This document shows positions 15,501 through 25,900 of a stretch of DNA of 64,000 nt, piece after piece; the first letter of the stretch is position 1; each line of letters starts with the position of its first letter. Both the position numbers and the translations under genes were made by a program. Below the pieces are notes generated by a model. That model ran no database searches. It worked only from the letters and a program-made list of their open reading frames with translations, and had not been told where the DNA came from. Source of the DNA: Synchiropus splendidus (Eukaryota > Chordata > Actinopteri > Syngnathiformes > Callionymidae); NCBI RefSeq assembly GCF_027744825.2, contig NC_071347.1, positions 16,286,501 to 16,350,500 of the forward strand, written 5' to 3'.

Positions 15501-17474
15501 TGATGTAATGTCCGTCGTCTAACTTGCTATCCACATTCATATTTTGCTTTTCTCGCTGAACCAGATTTTTTTCTCAGCCAAAATTAACTACCGTAATTTC
15601 CAGACTATAAGATTTTTTTTTTCTCTCGTTCTAAGCCCTGTGGTTTATACGACAGTAGATTTTCACAGGCTAAAGAGCGCAGTGCTGTCTAAATATTGAG
15701 CCGAATCACATCAAACCGATGACCTCACAGGTGTTTTATGGAGAACCAGAGGGGTGAAGCAGCAGCTGAGACCAGCTGTGGTGGCAGAACTTTAGACACG
15801 TGGATCTGGAGAGCTTTAATGTCAACAAAAGATGTGAGAAGCTCATGATTCAAGTTCAAAACATTGCCCAGTTTGTTTTATGAGTCAGTCTCCATGCTGG
15901 ACCCCGTTTTCAAAACGTAAGCCGGCTGCACCACTGACCTTTCTACAGTGCAGACAGCACCACTGCACCCGCGGCTTATAGACTGGTGCAGCTTATGTAT
16001 GAACAAGATCTAGTTTCCGTCTTAGATTTAGTGGGTGCGGCTAATATTCTAGTGCACTTTGTATTCCGGAATTTGCCCTAATTGATATTACGATTATAGT
16101 ATTAATAATACAAGTATACCTGGCAACAATATACTTAACAGCTTTCTTAGTCAGGATTTAAGCAACATTAGATGGTCACAGACTTTGGCTCACAAATAAC
16201 CTGCTTGCTGCTTTGTGTTTCCCTGACAGATGTCTGTTCTGCCCTCTGGGTTTTTGCCAATTCCCCTTGTTCATTTTGGCGACACACACGTTTTTTTTTT
16301 TTAGAATTTTCTTTGAGCTATTTGACAACGATCCCCTGATGTGTCCCAAATTGTAACATTTTTTCTTATTGTCAGCATCCTGCTGAACCACCACTGTAGG
16401 GGGCGCAAGCTTGGCTCTTCTGTGGAAAAGCTCTGCCACTGATAACTTCAGAGCTGCTTTCCCAGACACTGAATAACTCGTGGGACTTTCCAGCCGCATC
16501 TAATCATGAACTTTTCTGACGACTGCTACCAATGATGAGACACTGTTCTCCCCCCGTTTTGATCAACAATTCAATTGAAAAAATTGCAACTGTGACTCAC
16601 ATTAGCAGACAAAAAAGTCGCCTCTTTAATATTTGATTTCTTCCCAGTTCTAGTGAAGAAAATCTATTGTAGTTGATTTGTCTTATCACGATTTGTTGTC
16701 AGTTGATGATTTGTTTCACAGGCTCTGGCCCAGAAGGCTCGTGATGGGAAGCTTTTGCCCGAGGAATACCAGGGCGGCTCATTCAGGTATGTTTTTTTTA
16801 CTTTTTCAATATGTATTCTGAAGGAAGGAGGGTGATATTTTTTTGTTTTTTTCAATATGTATTGTGAAGGACGGGGGGTGTTTTTTTTTTTTCTTTTCAA
16901 TATGTATTCTGAAGGATGGGGGATGATTTTTTGTGCTATTTTTTTCAATATGTATTGTAAAGGATGGGGGATGATTTTTTGTGCTATTTTTTTAATATGT
17001 ATTGTAAAGGATGGGGGATGATTTTTTGTGCTATTTTTTTAATATGTATTGTAAAGGATGGGGGATGATTTTTTGTGTTATTTTTTTCAATATGTATTCT
17101 GATGGATGGGGGGGTGAATTTTTGTGTTTTTTCCATATGTATTCTAAAGGATGGGGGATGAATTTTTGTGTTTTTTCAATATGTATTCTGAAGGATGGGG
17201 GATGAATTTTTGTGTTTTTCTCATATGTATTCTAAAGGATGGGGGATGAATTTTTTTTTCAATATGTATTCTGAAGAACGGGGGAAGATTTTGTTTGTTT
17301 GTTTTTCAATATGTATTCTAAAGGATCGGGGATGATTTTTTTGGCTTTTTTTTCAGTATGTATTCTAAAGCACAGAGGCTGACGTTTTTTGTTTGTATTT
17401 TTTTGTTTTTCAATATGTATTATAAAGGACAGAGGGTGATTTTTTTTTCAATATTTATTCTAAAGGAAGGAGGT

Positions 17475-17509
<35 letters not shown>

Positions 17510-18876
17510 CAATTGGGGAAGGGGGGGTTATTATTATTTTATTTTTTATTTTTTCAACATGTATTATAAAGGACGGGGGGGTTATTTTTTTGTTTTGTTT
17601 TTTCAATATGAGTTCTAAAGAACAGGGGCTGATTTTTTTTTTTTTTTTTAATCTAACTTGTTCCTGAGCGACAAACACCATCAGATACTAAACTGTCCTC
17701 GGAGGAGTGAACAGAAGGTTTCTCAACTCATTAGCAATAATGGAGTCATTCAGACATAGTGGGGTTTATGTGTCGAGCAGGAGCAATAAATTCTTGCCTG
17801 AATCCTACTCCCCGCGTCCTCCTGAGGATACGTGTGGACTCTTTCTAGCTGTTATCCCCTTTATTTCTGTAAATTTCTCATTAAGGAGAGCAGTTACGGC
17901 CCTCAGGGTCACTTTCGCCCAGTTATTTGTCTGGCGTTTTACGCAATTAATTGTGTGTTTTGTACGAACGCGTGACGTTATCTTGTCCTATATTTGGAAG
18001 GTTTAGAGGAGAGGGACTCGAGCGCGTCTGTTGTGTTACCTCACATTAGATTTGCTGGATTAATACATCAGCAGTGAAGTTTCACCAGTGTGTCACCGTC
18101 CTATCATTTCTGAATGGGCTGGTTGAAAATGATGGGACAGTGTTTTTACAGTGATTTATGATCCACATGTGACTAAAATGTTTTATTTTTTGCGTTGGAG
18201 AATTTAGTTAATCCGAGACTGAAGGGGATTTCACCTTGAAATGGTCCAATGTCTGACTCCAACTTTAAGTTGTCAACTAGCAAACATGATCCTGGAAGAG
18301 ATGCAACTATGTCCTTGTTTCTCAGTTTCCTCATGTCCTGAGGAACATGAGGGGCTTTCAAACTGTGTACGTTTGCTGGCAGTAGAGGCAATATTGCGAA
18401 TGAAGGTCAGTTGGGATGTTCCACACAGTCTGGGCGGGACTATTGTGACATCAACTATGTGGAATCTCACATGAAGCCTTTAACTCAAGGAGGTTTTCCC
18501 TCAGCAAACCAAACACCTATAGTTTTACACTAATACACAAGGCGTTTGGATGGATACGGCTTTAGTGTGTGCCATATATTCTGCTCAGTAACAGCTGCGT
18601 ACTATCCCCTCCTCCTGCAGTATATCCAACCTGGGAATGTTCGGCATCAGCGGTTTCAGCGCAGTGATCAATCCTCCGCAGGCCTGCATCCTGGCCGTCG
18701 GAACATCGAGAACAGAGCTGACTCTGTCTGAGGATGAAGAAAGCCTGCGCACCCAGCAGCTGATGACTGTTACGCTGTCGAGTGACGGGCGGCTGGTGGA
18801 CGATGAGCTGGCCTCGCGGTTCCTCCATCAGTTCCGCGCCAACCTGGAGAAGCCGCAGCGCATGGTCGTCGCCTGA
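1212..18876 (+). CDS. pdhx: Pyruvate dehydrogenase complex component X (E3-binding protein), 5' partial
   Basis: Spliced CDS from ten exons: 1212-1295, 3507-3607, 7806-8002, 9079-9177, 12673-12841, 13452-13599, 14218-14276, 14959-15117, 16722-16786, 18621-18876. Together they give 444 codons plus stop, and all junctions keep frame. Domain order is one lipoyl domain (lipoyl Lys in ETDKAVV), a Pro/Ala-rich linker, a peripheral subunit-binding domain (LSPAARHIL to [14 protein letters not shown]), a second Pro/Ala linker, and the 2-oxoacid dehydrogenase acyltransferase-like domain to the C-terminus. The family protein tethers dihydrolipoamide dehydrogenase (E3) to the PDC core in the mitochondrial matrix. 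PDHX is preferred over DLAT because there is one lipoyl domain, the subunit-binding motif is PDHX-like, and the catalytic His of the E2 signature is absent (SSDGRLVDD in place of an HRxxDG type motif). Exon 1 with the targeting peptide is not visible and probably lies upstream. The human protein is about 501 residues, so about 55 are missing here. Confidence 0.95.
1296..3506 (+). other. pdhx intron 2
   Basis: About 2.2 kb, AT-rich and non-coding. A slightly GC-richer stretch at roughly 1400-1640 was not identified. No gene is seen. Confidence 0.7.
3507..3607 (+). CDS. pdhx: pdhx exon 3 (lipoyl-lysine exon)
   Basis: Encodes [20 protein letters not shown] followed by [14 protein letters not shown]. 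The Lys in the DKA motif is the expected lipoylation site. The acceptor is TTATGCAG and the donor TTG|GTAAGT; the exon ends on a codon boundary. Confidence 0.96.
3701..4885 (-). mobile_element. hAT-superfamily DNA transposon, internally decayed
   Basis: The element is flanked by a perfect 8-bp direct repeat GATGCGTT at 3693-3700 and 4886-4893, as expected for hAT insertion. Its ends are short imperfect inverted repeats (left AGGGCTGAG, right complement AGTGCTGTG). Both flanks are rich in ATCGATT motifs. On the - strand, 4175-4624 keeps a 149-residue fragment resembling ZBED/hAT transposases ([42 protein letters not shown]). The catalytic part beyond it is missing, so the copy is non-autonomous. 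Confidence 0.85.
4175..4624 (-). pseudogene. Fragment of hAT (ZBED-like) transposase
   Basis: An open frame of 149 residues inside the hAT element. It shows motifs typical of the central region of ZBED-type hAT transposases: an [14 protein letters not shown] block, then a TSDAWTS block and a short stretch ending LSYVLQTT. The BED zinc finger and most of the RNase H-like catalytic core and dimerisation domain are absent. It is a relic and not a host gene. Confidence 0.8.
7806..8002 (+). CDS. pdhx: pdhx exon 4 (end of lipoyl domain and first linker)
   Basis: Encodes [20 protein letters not shown], then a Pro/Ala-rich interdomain linker with three APKPA-like units. Such flexible linkers let the lipoyl arm swing between active sites. 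The acceptor is TTTCAG and the donor CC|GTAAGT, leaving in phase 2. Confidence 0.95.
8003..9078 (+). other. pdhx intron 4
   Basis: About 1.1 kb with no recognised element. Confidence 0.7.
9079..9177 (+). CDS. pdhx: pdhx exon 5 (peripheral subunit-binding domain)
   Basis: Encodes [20 protein letters not shown] and then [12 protein letters not shown]. This is the small three-helix domain that, in PDHX, binds the E3 dimer. The acceptor is TTTGCAG and the donor GA|GTAAGT; the Glu codon is split to the next exon. Confidence 0.95.
9516..9983. repeat. Interspersed DNA-transposon-like repeat
   Basis: Begins CAGGTGTCTCGCG and ends TAACACCCCTA. The inside is full of ATACGATACATTGCGATAT-type blocks, a style seen in teleost non-autonomous elements. 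No clean target duplication was found, so the superfamily (perhaps hAT) stays open. Confidence 0.45.
12470..12592. repeat. Repeat remnant with AAT microsatellite
   Basis: Contains CACTTATCCGGGGTTCGGGT and a block near GGAAGCCCAAACTTCCCCTC. These resemble a widespread teleost interspersed repeat. They are followed by a (TAA)n tract at 12560-12590. Confidence 0.5.
12673..12841 (+). CDS. pdhx: pdhx exon 6 (second linker)
   Basis: Completes the subunit-binding domain ([11 protein letters not shown]) and then encodes a Pro/Ala/Thr-rich linker (repeated PPTPP and PPPPG). The acceptor is AAAACAG and the donor CCA|GTAAGT, ending on a codon boundary. Confidence 0.93.
12842..13451 (+). other. pdhx intron 6
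   Basis: About 610 bp, holding a palindromic repeat copy at 12945-13095 and an otherwise AT-rich sequence. Confidence 0.7.
12945..13095. repeat. Palindromic short repeat, copy A
   Basis: The left arm reads GCCTCATGAAGCC to CACTAAATGGCGA. The right arm is the approximate reverse complement (TCGCCACATCTGAAAATGAA). The same arms recur at 21767, 35656, 35988, 36190 and 42716. Confidence 0.65.
13452..13599 (+). CDS. pdhx: pdhx exon 7 (start of acyltransferase-like domain)
   Basis: Encodes [20 protein letters not shown] followed by [20 protein letters not shown], the N-terminal part of the E2-type core domain. The acceptor is CTGAAG and the donor AAAG|GTAAGG, phase 1. Confidence 0.95.
13600..14217 (+). 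other. pdhx intron 7
   Basis: A 618 bp intron with no feature recognised. Confidence 0.7.
14218..14276 (+). CDS. pdhx: pdhx exon 8
   Basis: A short exon encoding [20 protein letters not shown], a conserved core-domain helix. The acceptor is GTTTCAG and the donor AAA|GTGAGT. Confidence 0.94.
14277..14958 (+). other. pdhx intron 8
   Basis: A 682 bp AT-rich intron with no feature recognised. Confidence 0.7.
14959..15117 (+). CDS. pdhx: pdhx exon 9
   Basis: Encodes [15 protein letters not shown] and then [20 protein letters not shown], the central strands of the acyltransferase-like fold. The acceptor is TTGTCAG and the donor AAG|GTAGAC. Confidence 0.95.
15118..16721 (+). other. pdhx intron 9
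   Basis: A 1.6 kb intron containing a MITE-like element at 15591-16078. Confidence 0.7.
15591..16078. mobile_element. MITE-like non-autonomous DNA element
   Basis: The left end CCGTAATTTCCAGACTATAAG and the complement of the right end (GGGCAAATTCCGGAATACAAA) are imperfect inverted repeats next to TA dinucleotides. The inside holds GCGGCTTATAGACTGGTGCAG blocks, a motif common in vertebrate non-autonomous elements. No coding capacity. Confidence 0.55.
16722..16786 (+). CDS. pdhx: pdhx exon 10
   Basis: Encodes [19 protein letters not shown] and SF, then leaves in phase 2 (AG). The acceptor is TTTCACAG and the donor CAG|GTATGT. Confidence 0.95.
16787..18620 (+). other. pdhx intron 10
   Basis: About 1.8 kb. 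The first half is the minisatellite at 16790-17655; the rest is unique-looking and non-coding. Confidence 0.75.
16790..17655 (+). repeat. Minisatellite, about 18 units of 40-58 bp
   Basis: Tandem units built on CAATATGTATTCTGAAGGAT, then a G-run, a GATGATTTTT block and a T-run. I count about 18 starts of the ATATGTATT core between 16807 and 17610. Later units are more divergent and T-runs expand around 17478-17510. Confidence 0.92.
18621..18876 (+). CDS. pdhx: pdhx exon 11 (C-terminus)
   Basis: Encodes [20 protein letters not shown] and ACILAVGTS, then [20 protein letters not shown], ending KPQRMVVA and TGA at 18874-18876. In catalytic E2 proteins a His precedes the DG motif; here Ser-Asp-Gly occupies that stretch, as expected for the non-catalytic PDHX. 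The acceptor is CTCCTGCAG. Confidence 0.96.
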
Positions 18877-19240
18877 AGAGAGGGAACTAAAATAATGAGG
18901 AACGCTAAGCAAGCTCCAATATGGGGCAAGTGGGGGCGCTCTTTCAAGATTTTGAACTCCAGCTTGTCGTCTTCAACATTAGCTGCATCAAGCAGGTTGC
19001 TCATGATCCATGTCTGCAGGGTTCGCACTCTCACTCCTCCTTGATCACACGATCAACAAGTGTTAAACATTTGTCATATTTATTACTGAGCATCCGATCG
19101 GGCTTGAGTTTATGTCAAAAGTGCAAATTCAGTTACACATTTTTCCCCGTCATCATAATTTAACTTATTCAACAAACAAATCATATTATTACACTTTCAT
19201 TACCCACATTTTTGTGACTTCAGACGCTAATAAAACCGTA
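18877..19240 (+). other. pdhx 3' UTR (probable)
   Basis: Follows the stop and ends near the first good AATAAA at 19229-19234. The extent is inferred. Confidence 0.5.
19229..19234 (+). promoter_or_regulatory. Candidate pdhx polyadenylation signal
   Basis: A canonical AATAAA 353 bases after the stop codon, followed by a (GT)n tract at 19281 that could serve as a downstream GU-rich element. Confidence 0.5.
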
Positions 19241-19280
19241 ACCCGCGATCACCGCCTTGTTTCTTGTGTTGAAATGCCTC

Positions 19281-19304
19281 GTGTGTGTGTGTGTGTGTGT
19301 GTGT
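19281..19304 (+). repeat. (GT)12 microsatellite
   Basis: An uninterrupted dinucleotide run. Confidence 0.95.
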
Positions 19305-19596
19305 AAGAGGTGACGTATGAATTATTGCTCACGATCCAATTAGGATAATTTGCCGTGTGGCGCATGCAGGTCAGCTTCTGCCAGCAGATGTATGTTTGCT
19401 GTCGGCGTGGACCAAACATCTGCTCGTGTTCACACCAGCAGCAGACCCTGAGCCTCTCCTTTCATTCACACTCCTTCAAGATAAGGTGATGTCAGGGTTT
19501 TAAAAAAGAAGTCCGTATAGTGGCACAGTATGTGAACAAAGATGTGTTTGAACTGAGTTCTGTTAAAAAATACAGATTTTCTCAAGATACAAAATG

Positions 19597-19598
<2 letters not shown>

Positions 19599-19631
<33 letters not shown>
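19599..19631 (+). repeat. Poly-T tract
   Basis: A run of about 32 T residues. Confidence 0.9.
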
Positions 19632-21324
19632 CTTCCAATTTTTCTCCCCCAAATAATTTGCACTCTTTCAATTTCTTCACATGTGAAGTTGACTTCATGG
19701 TCAAGTCATTCTTATGTTTATGTATTTTTTTTAGTTTTTATCTGCAACAGCATTTTATTCTATTTATCAAAATGCACAACTATTCAACACAACACCCCCA
19801 CCCACCCACCCCCGCAGCCCCCCCACGCCCCCTGTAATTGACCTCTGTAATTGACTGTTTGGGTGGGTTTTATGGCCTTTCTATGAAGTCATTGTGGACA
19901 TTTATCTTTTGGGGGGCGGAGGCATCCTGGATCCACAAAGATCTTCCTGACATCAGGTCAAACACAAAGTGTTTCTTCAAGTCAAGTGTTTGTGTCTACA
20001 ATGTTTGGCCCATGAACGAGTGACATTTCATGATGGTGTCCACACCACTGACATCTCTTGACTATTAAAGATGGATACATCTCAAATTGCTCTATTTGCC
20101 ATTTAAATTTGGGGTTGAAGTTATTCTGACAAACTAACTCACACCCTCACTGGTCCTAAATGCGAAAACACCCTGAGAACCAACCTAATATCCTCACTTT
20201 CAATTCTCACGACGGAACCAAACTGTCACCTGGAAGTCAGACTCATTCACAGAGGGAGGGGTGGAAGCAAAAGTCCAGCTGAGTTTCCTTTCACTGACCT
20301 GCAATACAGTTCTGAGTTGACAGTAACAGACTGTCTGCTGTTGCAGTGCATGGTGGGAGAACGGTAGGAGAAGGCTTTGTTGGAGGATTAGTTCTCGACT
20401 GTCTGGCAGAGCAGTCTCATCTGGGCCTTATTGGACTTTGCAGAAGCAGCTGGTGAAGGATGCTAGATTCACCAGTTCAATATTTACTGCCCCTCTCCAG
20501 GCCAGTTGAACATGTCCATCCTTGTATTATAGTCACGATTTTGTTGTGGAGGAAGTCCAGGCTGAGTTGTGGAGGTAAACGGAGGGTCTCGGTTGGGTAA
20601 TGAGAAGCTGTTTTTCAGGCTTGGTCGCCACCACCTCTTATGACAAGGGGAAGGAAGGAAAACTGACAAACGCCTCTCACTGTAACAGCCATGAACTGTT
20701 CTTCCCTCCTGTTGTTGGCAATGAAATCGTTCATCTTTCTCTATCCTCAGCTTCACCCTCCCGAATATCAGCAGACGTTTCTCCGTCGCTGACGTTTCCT
20801 TGTTACGCGTGGCAGCTGGATATGAGAATGGAAGGAGGAATGGGATCAGACTAGTGCTTGCTGTGCTTTTGATGAGCTGCACATGGGGTCTTGAAGATAC
20901 TGCGAGATCCCGGGCAAGAGCGGAGGTCAGACGGACGGACACGCCGCGTGGAGCAGAGGAGTCGGAGGCAGTTGCTATGGAAACTGAGCTGGGCACTGGT
21001 GCTGTAGCACAAATATTTGGATGAGGCAGCTGGTTATTGTTTTGGCTCACGACAGACGTCTGGATGAGCCCAAGTGAGGGCTGCGCATTCCTGAAATATC
21101 GTTCCTGACCTTCACCCTTCGTCGCTCATTTGTATTAATTCATAGCTTTGGTTTATACTGATGTTATTGTATTGTGTATGTTTGTGTTCTTCGTTATAAA
21201 GAGAAATACTGCTTCAACAGGATAATATTAAATAATATTTTTCTGTTTTTATTATTATTTATTGTGACAATGTAGGTATGTATGTTCTATTTTTTTAATC
21301 TGCTGTCACTAACATTTATGTGTG

Positions 21325-21380
21325 ATATATATATATCTATCTATCTATATATCTATCTATATATATATATATATTTATAT
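21325..21380 (+). repeat. Mixed TA / TATC simple repeat
   Basis: Alternating TATATA and CTATCTAT blocks. Confidence 0.85.
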
Positions 21381-21667
21381 TTTTTTCCCTTCTTGTTTTT
21401 TTCCTGGATTTTGCATCATAATCAGAAATTAATAAAACAAACTTTTCCGAAACTTGAACAATAGCTTCATCAAAAATAAAGTGGATTTCTCCGATTGAGT
21501 TCCACAATATTTTTTCCCTATGGTATTGCTGAATTTACAAGGTGAAATTTTGATTTAAAAGTATGTATTGTAATGGAGATTATGGTTGAGTACTTTTTTT
21601 TTAACAATTTAAAATAATATTTTTGTTTGACCAAAGTTTCTTTCCTGATACTCATTTTTCATTGAGA

Positions 21668-21668
<1 letters not shown>

Positions 21669-21760
<92 letters not shown>
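21669..21760 (+). repeat. Compound (TA)n(TG)n microsatellite
   Basis: About 68 bases of TA followed by 12 TG units. It directly abuts the palindromic repeat copy at 21767. Confidence 0.95.
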
Positions 21761-21766
21761 ATGGTC

Positions 21767-21943
21767 TTATGAGGCTTCATGAAACATTGTCCTTATTCTC
21801 ACAGCCCACTAGATGGCACTCTCCGCTCTAATTTGAACATCTGCCTCAGACAAACCTCATATTAAACCAACAGCACCATCTACTGAGCACTGAAAATGAG
21901 GGCACTGTTTCATGAAGCTTCATCATCTCATACATACACATTT
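21767..21943. repeat. Palindromic short repeat, copy B
   Basis: The left arm GAGGCTTCATGAAACATTGT with CCCACTAGATGGC is mirrored by GCACCATCTACTGAGC and CACTGTTTCATGAAGCTTCA on the right. Confidence 0.7.
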
Positions 21944-23700
21944 TACACTTTGCTGTAAGAACTGAACAGCTAAAACCACCTTTTTATTTTACGCCATTAA
22001 ATCCCAAAACAAAGGTGTGTCGTGCGTTCCTTCACTCGCTCCATACAAATGTGCGTCTGTGTGGATTCGCTCCCATTTAGAATGTGTTCCTCTCTCACAC
22101 ACATATTTCTCTGTCTGAGAGGGCTTTGTGAGTGATCACCGGGATGTGTGAGAGCATTACTCTCATCCACATTATCTCACGCTCAAGTTTGTTCTACCAT
22201 TGTGTACAGGATTTCCTGCGGTCTCCCCTTGTTCCCGTACCACCAGCACTTCCCCATTCATTTGTCCTCTTACAGTGATGGAGTGTTGGCCTGCGGCAGG
22301 TTCATCACGTTGCACTCTTCACACTTCCTCTCTTGAATTTAGCGTGTGTCCTGAGGTTCGGAAAGTCTTTGGTGTCGGCTTGGTCACCGCCGTCATGTGC
22401 TGACAGAGAGCGTGATTCAGTCTGAGGAGTGGACATTCCTGTGGTCTGTACAGTGGGACCGTCGTTGTGCAAACATGTCGGCGTCATAGCACCAAAACAC
22501 AAGCGCGACCCTTGCCATGTTGGTTTACCACAAAGCCTGCGACGCTCCTGTGAAGTCCAGAGAAGCTCCCGCCACCTACCTTCCTCCCCACACGCAACAT
22601 TCAAGACTCTCAGCCTCTGCCTGCTGACACCCACAAGTGCTAAAGAACTCCATCACACCTTCCATATTTCTCATGTATGAAAGAGAAATTTCTGAAGTCA
22701 TGATTGAGCCAGAACACAGGCTGTTACTCCGACCTCCAATATTCCTTCCATGACTGAGCTGCAGTGAGAAGGAAAATAAGAAGGGAGAACTTCCTCAGTG
22801 GAATGCTGGTGACGTGTCATCTGCTGCGACCACAAGGACGTCAGATGAGTGTGTATCATTACTTATGAATGTACTTCTTTTTTTATTTTTATTTTTTTAG
22901 TGTAGTGAGTCAGAAGTCTGTGCTTCAGTCATACGCCTCACACAGCTGTTTAACCTTTACACTCACCTCCCCCTTCAGCCGTAATATACCACGTATTTTA
23001 CAAATAAAGTGAAGCCTTTCCACTCACAAAAGACTTTTTCTTCCCACCTGCTTTTTGGTTGATCCTGTTTGCTGCCAGCATCTTCTCATTCATGGACAAA
23101 AACAGGGAAACTTCTGAGCCAACTCCTTCCTGCGGGGAGTGATGTTTCTTCCATTTGGATTTTTGCATTTCTCTGGCCATAAATACTCATGTTGAAGTGA
23201 GACTTGCGGACGTTTGTAGCAGAGGTCTCAGACTCACTCACAGAAAACGTGCCTCAAGTCTTAAAGAGGATTCAGGTTTGATTGAATTTCCAGAATAGGA
23301 CCAATTCAGAGCCAATGCAGTGGACTTGTGCCATGAATTGTATTTACTAGTGAGAAAACTGTGTGGCAACTCTTTTTCTAAGGTACATTTTCCATGCATC
23401 AGCATAGTTATCTGCTTCATAATGAGTGTTTTGTCCATGACATGCCATTGTGAGGTCGTCCGATTGTGTCATGTTCTACTGGTTTACATGCGGTAGAATT
23501 ACTGAGTAATGCACGTGCGTGACCAGGGGTGGCGCCGTGAGCTCTCTAGTTCTTCCAGTTCTGCTGCCAGTAGAAGAAGAACAGGCACAGTTGACAGGTA
23601 GCGAGGAGCCGTTTCAAACTGTTGCCACGTGCTGATCGATTGACTAGTTTAACTTTTGAGGTCCAGTCGGTGCGAAGGTTCAAACAGGCTTCCTTCGGCA

Positions 23701-24085
23701 GGTTTGATGTCCTGTTGTGGGCTGGAGCTGGGACAGGGATGAGGCGAGTCTGGGACAGAGCGTGACTTGGTTTATGACTTTGTCACAGCCAAACTGCACA
23801 GAAGCGCACATTCAGAGCTGGACACGCACCGGGCACCTCTTCACTTCTGGAGAGACCTCACTCACTCGGCAACCCCTCCCACATGCAGCGGCCATACACA
23901 TAGAGGAACAGCGCACCTGCAGCAGACTCTCTACATTCACTCCTACAAAAGACTATTTTAAGGCTTGGAACGCATTACTTCTTTTTCCATTCATTGTAAT
24001 GGGAAAAATCGATTCAGATTTCCAACAAATCGCTTCTCGAACGGCCGTCTGGAACGGATTGTGGTCGAAAACCGAGGTACCACTG
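23701..24085 (-). mobile_element. Mariner-like MITE, truncated copy
   Basis: In reverse orientation it starts at a TIR CAGTGGTACCTCGGTTTTCG next to TA (24086-24087). It matches the outer ~370 bp of the copy at 27267, with near-identical shadow frames in both. Similarity stops around 23701, so the other end is missing or replaced. Confidence 0.75.
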
Positions 24086-25479
24086 TATATGGATTTGAAA
24101 CAGAGTCGAAGTGGCGGTGACAAAACTCACTTGCTAAAGAGTAAATCCCTTTGTTTACCCACATATTTTCTTCTGTAGAGAGCATTACACAGCTCTACTT
24201 TAATAGACCCTTCCCTGAGCGATGTCCATCTCTAACTCCTCAGTGTCAGAACATCAGATGAGAGCAAGTCCTCAGAAGCCATTTGAGGCAAACTCTCTGG
24301 CTAGTGATCGCTGCAGAGACAACAACAATGCAGATGTTTGTCCTTCGTTCTTATAAATTGCTCCACTCGTTTCTTATGACTCTCTACTCAGTAAACGTTT
24401 CGACGTCTCATCTGAGTGTTTCGGGTTCTCATCAAGTGCAACACTGCGCAGAATTTGAGTTCAGTTCATTCTAATTCTACAGAGCCATCTTTGGTCTCGA
24501 CCATACCGCATATTTAGACACAGCTCCAGAGGTGTGTTGGTGACCCTTTAAAGAGGGCTAGACAAATTTGTTTAGTTGAGAGTGACATTGATGAAGAGTG
24601 TTGTGCGTTCCACGCCGACAGGATGTCAAGCAGGTCAACAGAAACAAGTGTGATAATGACTAACACTGCGGAGGAACTGGGGGGGGAGTGTCTGATGGAT
24701 GTTTCACATGTGTTGTTTTGGATGCCATGACAACAACTGCTGCAAAGGAAGTGAGTCTCATTGTACATACATCCAGCTCTTTACATACTTTTTAAAATTT
24801 ATAATAACTCATTTCTTGACTTGTGGACGTCAACATCCTGTATGAATGCATCATTTTTGATAGAAAAATTTAAAAAAAAATCAGAATAAAAGTGTATCAT
24901 GACATTGCCATCAGCGCATCACGTTGAGTTTAATGTCATCACTTCAGGCACAAGGACTGTGTTCAGATCAATGCCATCCTTTGTGTGGCAGGATGTGTCG
25001 AGCGAACATCATTTCTGCTCCAGGCCTTGTCTAATACAATTGCGACTCATGACCTCAGCGGCCGTATATTCATGTTTTCATCGTCTTTGATTCGATCGGA
25101 ACAAGTAGATATTGTAATAATTGTGTTCAGCTGAGGGTCTTGGGTCAGATCAGTTTATATCCACAGCGGTTCCCATGACTACAGTGGCCGGCACATTCCA
25201 AATTCTTGACGGTTGCTTGCTCTGGGAGTCACAGGATCACGCTCACTGGTCATGTTTGTTTGTTTGTCATGTAACATGCGAACAATTGCGGCTCAGTGTG
25301 CAACAGAATTGTCACAAGTCATTCAGCTTCTGCAATTTTTGGCTGGATATTGATCATCACGTAATAGTCCAGTCCAATTTATGATGTACGCGTGGCTCCT
25401 CAGCAGTGCTGTTGACCCTTTCATTTCTTAGTGCTGGATTTTGTGAGCGTGGGGAGACTCTATCTCACATTTATGCTCA

Positions 25480-25900
25480 ATGTTACGTACGAATACGGAT
25501 ACAGATGGAGCCTTCTGTCTGTGCTGTACGTTCATTTCGTCCGTATTTCTGCATGTGTCCGCGAAGCTTATGGATACGGACCAAACACAGCAGTACCACC
25601 GGAAACCAATGGGGGTAGTGTTGCTGTTGCGATCCCATACGTAGCTCTAATGAGAAAGGAAGAAGACATAACAATGGCGGAAATTCTCCATCCTCCCGTC
25701 GCGACATAACATATCTGTTTCGTGTTTTGTGCAAGAGGTGCACTACTACTACACCACTCAATACTTCTTCCACAGTCACCATGTTTGTTTCATAGTTTGT
25801 GGGTACCATAAACACTTGACTCCAGGCTGCTCCCCCTGGTGGATATATTGGTGAGCTGCAATACCAACGCAAAGAACGCTTGCAAGTATGTGATCAGTTA
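25480..25900. repeat. Unidentified interspersed repeat; part shared with 34201-34305
   Basis: The segment around 25825-25855 (GGCTGCTCCCCCTGGTGGAT and ATATTGGTGA) recurs at about 34237-34266, with similar flanks (CATAAAC, AAAGAAC). The upstream part is rich in TACGGATAC-like words. The family was not identified. Confidence 0.55.

Noticed and set aside
23717..24178. A 153-codon frame with a near-identical 123-codon partner at 27251-27622, suggesting a duplicated gene
   Set aside because: Both lie inside copies of the same TA-flanked MITE in opposite orientation; the frame is a shadow of the repeat.
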